A DNA stretch of 64,000 nt from an uncultured Hungatella sp. Lineage in GTDB: Bacteria; Bacillota; Clostridia; Lachnospirales; Lachnospiraceae. The translations under genes were made by a program, and so were the position numbers. How positions within the stretch are numbered: position 1 is the first letter of the stretch; the number at the start of each line of letters is the position of its first letter. The notes beneath the pieces were generated by a model. The model saw only the letters and a program-made list of their open reading frames with translations, was not told the DNA's origin and did no database searches. This document shows positions 59,663 to 64,000 of the stretch, one piece after another. The DNA lies in NCBI GenBank assembly GCA_910588325.1, contig CAJUPP010000003.1:1-64000 (forward strand). The letters are read 5' to 3'.

Positions 59663-61021
59663 GTGGAAGAAATTAATTTAAAAGTAAGTTATCACAGAGA
59701 GATGAAGAATAATTACCTGATGATTGAGGCAGAGGAACTGGAGGATCAGCGGTTTGAGGCAAAGATGCTGGTTGGAAACACGATTGACGGGCTGTTGAAA
59801 TTTCGGATTCGCAAGACAGATAACAACTGTCAGTTCTGCTATGAGATTACATCAAAACAGCCGTTAAAGAGACTTTTAGAGACGAGAACCATAGGGGCCA
59901 GACAATTAAGAACATTGCTGATGGGAATTGCCCAGACATTAACACGGATGGAAGAGTATCTTTTAAGTGAAGAACAGATTATTCTGGATCCTGATTTTAT
60001 CTATGTAGATCCGGAAGATTATGTACCTGGCCTGTGTCTGATGCCCGGAAAAAGAGGAGATTTTCCACAGGAGTTCAGTAGTCTGCTACAGGGTCTCTTA
60101 GAAAAGGTAGATCACCAGGATAAGGAAGCAGTGATTTTGATTTATGGCCTCTACAGGGAAAGCCTGAAAGAGAATTATGGATTGGATAATCTTCTGCAGT
60201 GGCTGATGCGAGAGAAATGTTCAGATATGGACAATAACAACAGAGACGAAAAAACGGAGATAATAGAAAAAAAGGAGCAGATTTCAGAAATATCTGAGAA
60301 ACAGGTGCAATCAGTTGATGACAGGATACAATTAAATCTGTACAGGGAAAAGGTAAGGATTCCCTTTAAAGAAATATTTCTCTGCGTGATGTTTATGCCT
60401 TGTATTGGAATCGGATTGTGGCTGATAAGAGGTCCGAAGGCTGTTTTCAGATTCCTAACAGAGGGGCTGGTGTTTGTAATTGTCGGCGGACTTATTTCTA
60501 TGACAGGAGTTTTGTTTTTTATCTGGAGATGGAAACGTATGGTCTGGCATAACAGTCAATCAGAAGAATTGATTGAAGCCGGTACGGAGTTATCGAGTAA
60601 ATTTACGGAAGATGATCGAAACAATTCCTGGCAGATGGTATTTTCTGAGGAAGCGAAGGAAGGAGGGAGTGTAGTAGAAGAAAAGGAAGAAGAGTCACAT
60701 ACTGTATTGTTGTGGAGTAAAGAGCCAGAAACGGTGAGGAGGCTTGTCAGTGAAGATGGAAAATCTGAATCCATATCCATTGCATATTTCCCATTTCTTA
60801 TAGGGAAACAGGAAAATTTGACAGATTATACCCTCTGCAGAGATACGGTCAGCCGTATTCATGTGAGAATTGACCAGAAAGAAGAAAACTATTTACTGAC
60901 AGATTTAAACTCTACCAATGGCACATCTGTAAATGGCAGAAAACTGGAGAATAATGAGACGGTAAATCTGAAAATTGGCGATCAGATCGGGATTGCAGAC
61001 CTGTATTTCTCTTTTCAGTAA
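59663..61021 (+). CDS. DUF6382 and FHA domain protein
   Basis: A 452-residue protein. Residues ~1-190 form the DUF6382 domain found with FHA in Clostridia (SYHREMKNNYLMIEAEEL, TLTRMEEYLLSEEQIIL). Two membrane helices follow at about 235-285 (VMFMPCIGIGLWLI, FVIVGGLISMTGVLFFIW). The C-terminal ~100 residues are an FHA domain with the phosphothreonine-binding signs SRIHVRI and DLNSTNGTSVNG. FHA domains bind phosphothreonine partners, so a Ser/Thr kinase signal may regulate the pilus. The start is a GTG at 59663 after a G-rich ribosome binding site. It is the last gene of the tad cluster in this window. Confidence 0.85.
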   Translation: MEEINLKVSYHREMKNNYLMIEAEELEDQRFEAKMLVGNTIDGLLKFRIRKTDNNCQFCYEITSKQPLKRLLETRTIGARQLRTLLMGIAQTLTRMEEYLLSEEQIILDPDFIYVDPEDYVPGLCLMPGKRGDFPQEFSSLLQGLLEKVDHQDKEAVILIYGLYRESLKENYGLDNLLQWLMREKCSDMDNNNRDEKTEIIEKKEQISEISEKQVQSVDDRIQLNLYREKVRIPFKEIFLCVMFMPCIGIGLWLIRGPKAVFRFLTEGLVFVIVGGLISMTGVLFFIWRWKRMVWHNSQSEELIEAGTELSSKFTEDDRNNSWQMVFSEEAKEGGSVVEEKEEESHTVLLWSKEPETVRRLVSEDGKSESISIAYFPFLIGKQENLTDYTLCRDTVSRIHVRIDQKEENYLLTDLNSTNGTSVNGRKLENNETVNLKIGDQIGIADLYFSFQ

Positions 61022-61027
61022 AATATC

Positions 61028-61056
61028 TTAACAAATGAAAAGAGCTATGATAGAAT
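61028..61056 (+). promoter_or_regulatory. Candidate promoter of the rhomboid gene
   Basis: TTAACA at 61028-61033 and TAGAAT at 61051-61056 are 17 bases apart, 25 bases upstream of the start codon. Confidence 0.4.
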
Positions 61057-61081
61057 AAGGTTACATAAAGAGGAGTGTCTT

Positions 61082-61711
61082 ATGGAACATGGAAACTATC
61101 GAAAAACAGCATTTGTAAACTATGGTTTGATCGCGGCAAATTTTATTTATTTTTTCTTCCTGGAGGCAGTTGGCTCCACAGAGGATATTTATACCATGGT
61201 TCGTTATGGCGCTTTATTTTTGCCGTCAATTTTGCAGGAAGGAGAGTACTTTAGACTCCTGACAGCCATGTTCATGCACTTTGGGATACAGCATATTGTG
61301 AATAATATGCTGATACTATTCGTTCTGGGAGACAATCTGGAACGTGCTCTGGGGAAAGTGAAGTATCTGATATTTTATTTGATTTGCGGAATTGGGGCCA
61401 ATGGTATTTGCCTTTTGATCAATCTTTTCAGTGAGGATATCACAGTATCGGCAGGGGCGTCCGGAGCTATCTTTGGCGTTGTCGGAGGTCTTTTATATGT
61501 TGTAACTATTAATCGCGGGCATCTGGAGGACTTGAATACCAGGCAGTTGGTGATGTTGGCCTGTTTTTCTCTGTATGCTGGTTTCACAACTGTTGGAACA
61601 AACAATGTGGCTCATATTTCAGGGTTGGTTATAGGTATTTTGATGGCAATGATTTTATACCGGAAGCCTGCAATTCCGGATAATAAGGAGGATTTAGATT
61701 ATGAAAGATGA
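61082..61711 (+). CDS. Rhomboid family intramembrane serine protease
   Basis: A 209-residue protein with six predicted membrane helices and the rhomboid catalytic dyad: S127 in GASGAIFG and H178 in NNVAHISGL. The HxxxN motif is also present (FGIQHIVNNM). It cleaves membrane proteins within the bilayer. The gene has AGAGGAG before its ATG. Its end overlaps the start of the broken HIT gene. It lies next to the tad cluster, though a link to pilus processing is only a guess. Confidence 0.92.
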   Translation: MEHGNYRKTAFVNYGLIAANFIYFFFLEAVGSTEDIYTMVRYGALFLPSILQEGEYFRLLTAMFMHFGIQHIVNNMLILFVLGDNLERALGKVKYLIFYLICGIGANGICLLINLFSEDITVSAGASGAIFGVVGGLLYVVTINRGHLEDLNTRQLVMLACFSLYAGFTTVGTNNVAHISGLVIGILMAMILYRKPAIPDNKEDLDYER

Positions 61712-61933
61712 TTGTATTTTCCGTAAAATCGCCAATGGTATGGTTCCTGCGGCAAAGGTTCTTTCTTTAGCCGGAAATATCGGTAAGGCTATGAAAGAAG
61801 GATTGGACTGCGCCGGGGTTAACCTGGTATCCCACGGTATGAGGGAGGATCTAAGATGGTAGCCTGGGAACCAAAATCATTTGTTCAGGAAAGGGCAAAG
61901 AATAATGTTGAGGCAATGAAAGCAAAGCTGTAA
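61701..61933 (+). pseudogene. Deletion relic of a HIT-family hydrolase gene
   Basis: The first frame starts at ATG 61701 with a good AAGGAGG. It reads MKDDCIFRKIANGMVPA, the typical HIT N-terminus (normally CIFCKIANG), and then jumps to SLAGNIGKAMKEGLDCAGVN, which fits the helix and strand before the active site. It stops at TAG 61860-61862. A second frame from 61856 gives VAWEPKSFVQERAKN, the usual HIT C-terminus. The part with the catalytic HxHxH is missing and a frameshift separates the ends. It cannot be an active nucleotide hydrolase. Confidence 0.75.
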
Positions 61934-61959
61934 CCACAGGAAACTTTTAGGAGAACATC

Positions 61960-62496
61960 ATGCAACAAGAGCAGAATGATCTGTTGCAGGAATTATATGA
62001 GGGATATCAGGGAGCACTTCGATTTGTAGCACATAAAAGCGGAATCCCATATAAGGAGATGGAAGATATTATTCAGGATACATTTTATTCTTTTATCCGC
62101 GCCTACGGAGATGAGTTTTCGGAATGGAATGACGCACAGAGAAAAAGTGTATTGATGAGAATTTTGAAGAACCGTTGTACTGATTATTTCAGGTATAAAG
62201 GCCGATATCAAAGTGTTAGTATTGAGACAGGAAATTATGGAGAAGAATTCCAGATTCCTGACCAATACATTGGAAAAGATATTTTTGAATATGTGGCAGA
62301 CAGAGAAGATTTGAGGACCATTCAGAACTGTATAAAAGAGATGAGGCCAGTCTGGCGCGACGTAGCCATCCTTCATTTTGTGGAAGGACGGCCAGTGCCA
62401 GAAGTTTGCGAGATTTTGAAAATCAATGGCCCGGCATGCAGGATGAGGATTTCCAGAATCAGAAAATACTTAAGAGAGCAGATTGGGAAGACATAG
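61960..62496 (+). CDS. Sigma-70 family (ECF-like) RNA polymerase sigma factor
   Basis: A 178-residue sigma factor with region 2 (YKEMEDIIQDTFYSFIRAYG, and the -10 binding helix around LKNRCTDYFRYKGRYQ) and region 4 (WRDVAILHFVEGRPVPEVCEIL, ending in the recognition helix ACRMRISRIRKYLRE). It is small, without regions 1 and 3, as in the ECF group. The membrane protein that begins at 63673, beyond murG, might be its regulator, since many ECF sigma factors are controlled by membrane anti-sigma proteins. The target promoters are unknown. Confidence 0.85.
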   Translation: MQQEQNDLLQELYEGYQGALRFVAHKSGIPYKEMEDIIQDTFYSFIRAYGDEFSEWNDAQRKSVLMRILKNRCTDYFRYKGRYQSVSIETGNYGEEFQIPDQYIGKDIFEYVADREDLRTIQNCIKEMRPVWRDVAILHFVEGRPVPEVCEILKINGPACRMRISRIRKYLREQIGKT

Positions 62497-62498
62497 GA

Positions 62499-63563
62499 TT
62501 ATGAAACACAGTCTTCAATTAATTGGATAATAGTTTCCACTGCATTGATTAAATGACTTTGTTCCATCTGGCGGATAAAGGAACTGCGATTCTCATAGGT
62601 ATCGGAAATAGCCTGGTAGAGAGTATCTTCTGTCATAGTTTCCTCTTCCAATAACGTGCTAAAGCCCTGTTTCGCGAAAGAAGAAGCATTGAGAATCTGA
62701 TCCCCCCGACTGGCGGCAGCAGATAATGGAATCAGAATGTTAGGCTTGTGTAAAGCCAGAATTTCACAGATGGAATTGGCCCCTGCCCTGGATATAACCA
62801 GATTAGCAGCGGCAAACAGATGCTTTAGAGGGGCATCCACATACTCATATTGTACATATCCGGCAGTGCCGATCAGAGATTCATCCAGATGGTCCTTTCC
62901 GCAGATATGTACTACCTGATAATCAGGCAGCAGCTTGGGAAGCAACGCACGGACAGCCTGGTTGACAGTGACAGAACCAAGACTTCCACCAATAACCAGG
63001 ATCACTGGTTTTTCCGCAGACAGGTGGGCATATTGTAAGCCTGCAAGACGATCGCCCTTTAACAATTCTGCACGAATAGGGGAACCGGTTAACACAGCTT
63101 TTTGTGCAGGAAGATACTGCAGAGTCTCAGGAAAATTACAGCAGACTTTTTTTGCAGAGGGAATACAAAGCTTGTTTGCCAGACCGGGAGTCATATCAGA
63201 CTCGTGAATAATGGTCGGTATATGACGGTGCCTGGCTGCCAGAACCACTGGCACTGCAACAAAGCCTCCTTTAGAAAAGATGACATCCGGTTTAAACTCT
63301 TTTAACAGTTTACATGCTTCCTCATACCCTTTTATCACACGAAAGGGGTCGGAAAAATTTTTCAGGTCAAAGTATCTGCGCAGTTTTCCGGAGGAAATAC
63401 CGCTGTAGGGGATGCCGGCGTCTTCAATCAGCTTTTTTTCCATTCCCTGGTATGATCCAATATAGCGGATTTCATATCCACGTTCCTGCAAAGAAGGAAT
63501 CAAAGCCAGATTTGGTGTCACATGGCCGGCAGTTCCGCCGCCAGTTAGAATAATTTTTTTCAT
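62499..63563 (-). CDS. murG: UDP-GlcNAc-undecaprenyl-pyrophosphoryl-MurNAc-pentapeptide transferase MurG
   Basis: A 354-residue GT28 glycosyltransferase that adds GlcNAc to lipid I to make lipid II on the inner face of the membrane. It has the glycine-rich N-terminus ILTGGGTAGHVTPNLAL, FSKGGFVAVPVVLAA, and the C-domain nucleotide site GGSLGSVTVNQAV and SRAGANSICEIL. I use the ATG at 63563 because GGAGG lies eight bases upstream and the glycine motif follows at once. The frame extends to 63611 without need. It stands alone here, outside the mur/fts cluster, convergent with the sigma factor gene. Confidence 0.94.
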   Translation of the reverse strand: MKKIILTGGGTAGHVTPNLALIPSLQERGYEIRYIGSYQGMEKKLIEDAGIPYSGISSGKLRRYFDLKNFSDPFRVIKGYEEACKLLKEFKPDVIFSKGGFVAVPVVLAARHRHIPTIIHESDMTPGLANKLCIPSAKKVCCNFPETLQYLPAQKAVLTGSPIRAELLKGDRLAGLQYAHLSAEKPVILVIGGSLGSVTVNQAVRALLPKLLPDYQVVHICGKDHLDESLIGTAGYVQYEYVDAPLKHLFAAANLVISRAGANSICEILALHKPNILIPLSAAASRGDQILNASSFAKQGFSTLLEEETMTEDTLYQAISDTYENRSSFIRQMEQSHLINAVETIIQLIEDCVS

Positions 63564-63672
63564 ATAATGTGCCTCCATAGTCAAAACCCATTTACTAATT
63601 ATACTAAACAATCACCCCAAAAAGTCAACCCTAAAACAATAGGAAATCAAAGGAATTCAAAGAGGTAACCAA

Positions 63673-64000
63673 GTGAGAAAAGAAGGTTTATGCCAGAATG
63701 GCAAAAAGTGGCCGGATGATAATTTCATAACGCACAAGTTGGAAGAAGCCTTCGGATATAGCGACCAGCAGCTTGTAGAGGAGTTCGACCGTGCTGCCAC
63801 GCTATATGCCCAGAGCCCAGACCCTCGTCTGAAGCCGCCGGAAGGGGAATTTCAGAAAATTATGGAGCGGGTGGAAAAGGAGAAGAAGGCGGAGCGGAAG
63901 GTGATTCGGCTGAAGAAGGTTTTAAGACCGATGCTGGTGGCAGCGTTGCTTGGCGGGGCGGTTTTGGGGAGTGGGATTGGGGTGAATGGGTTGGAAGGGA
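63673..64000 (+). CDS. Partial membrane protein, possible anti-sigma-like regulator
   Basis: An open frame from GTG 63673, with AGAGGT seven bases upstream, to the window edge (109 codons). The visible part has an N-terminal ~60-residue hydrophilic helical section (HKLEEAFGYSDQQLVEEF), a charged Lys/Glu/Arg stretch, and the start of a membrane helix (MLVAALLGGAVLGSGIG). This matches the topology of small cytoplasmic-domain, single-pass regulators. No family is recognised with certainty. Being cut at the right edge, its length is unknown. Confidence 0.6.
   Translation, partial: MRKEGLCQNGKKWPDDNFITHKLEEAFGYSDQQLVEEFDRAATLYAQSPDPRLKPPEGEFQKIMERVEKEKKAERKVIRLKKVLRPMLVAALLGGAVLGSGIGVNGLEG

Overview
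The window looks like a chromosomal segment of an anaerobic, Gram-positive, probably spore-forming member of Clostridia, most likely Lachnospiraceae. The reasons are a fermentative bifunctional AdhE, a spore maturation gene (spmB), a GerMN-type lipoprotein, a clostridial-type complete anaerobic cobalamin pathway, a Firmicutes-type tad pilus cluster with DUF5702 and DUF6382/FHA proteins, strong AGGAGG ribosome binding sites, and frequent GTG/TTG starts. This assignment is inferred from gene content; no 16S rRNA gene is present.

Layout. 0-6 kb: a deletion relic of glutamate synthase gltA, an AEC-type transporter, a siroheme sulfite/nitrite reductase (minus strand), spmB, a MarR regulator with a GerMN-like lipoprotein, and trmO. 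These are separated by a family of palindromic intergenic repeats, including a perfect 110-bp tandem duplication. 6-16 kb: adhE, an APH-like kinase, a DEDDh exonuclease, then a minus-strand block (D,D-carboxypeptidase, a DUF1461-type membrane protein, a membrane SH3b protein), followed by trmB, a small coiled protein, trxA and tRNA-Lys(CTT). 16-24.3 kb: a GntR/LacI-type regulator and a sugar-type ABC operon (binding protein and two permeases) that ends in a PHP metallohydrolase and a GH38-like DUF5054 protein, closed by a 15-bp-stem terminator. 24.3-28 kb: an AT-rich island carrying a single-chain type IIG-like restriction-modification enzyme.

28-43.7 kb: a cobalamin riboswitch and a 16-gene, tightly overlapping anaerobic B12 operon (cbiK, cbiP/cobQ, cobT, cobU, cobS, a short cobU-like gene, cbiB, cobD, cbiC, cbiD, cbiF, cbiG, cbiH, a cbiJ-cbiE-cbiT fusion, cbiA and a TM1266-type ACT regulator). 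Sirohydrochlorin is metallated by CbiK and carried through the corrin ring methylations, amidations and lower-ligand assembly. cbiL and a corrinoid adenosyltransferase are not in this window. 43.7-50.4 kb (minus strand): a histidine kinase/response regulator pair, glgB, a GH13 amylase-family enzyme and a DUF2508 protein.

50.4-61 kb: a tad/flp pilus cluster behind a good promoter and a short leader that looks like an attenuator. It encodes two A24 prepilin peptidases, TadZ, TadA, TadB, an Ig-like-domain/TadC fusion, a Flp pilin, a DUF5702 protein, two TadE-like pseudopilins (one with a duplicated Cys/His module) and a DUF6382-FHA protein. 61-64 kb: a rhomboid protease, a broken HIT gene, an ECF-like sigma factor, murG (minus strand) and the start of a membrane protein cut by the window edge.

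The least-explained parts are the tad cluster with its unusual accessory domains, the sugar/PHP/DUF5054 operon, the short CobU paralogue, and the repeat family that sits directly against gene stop codons.
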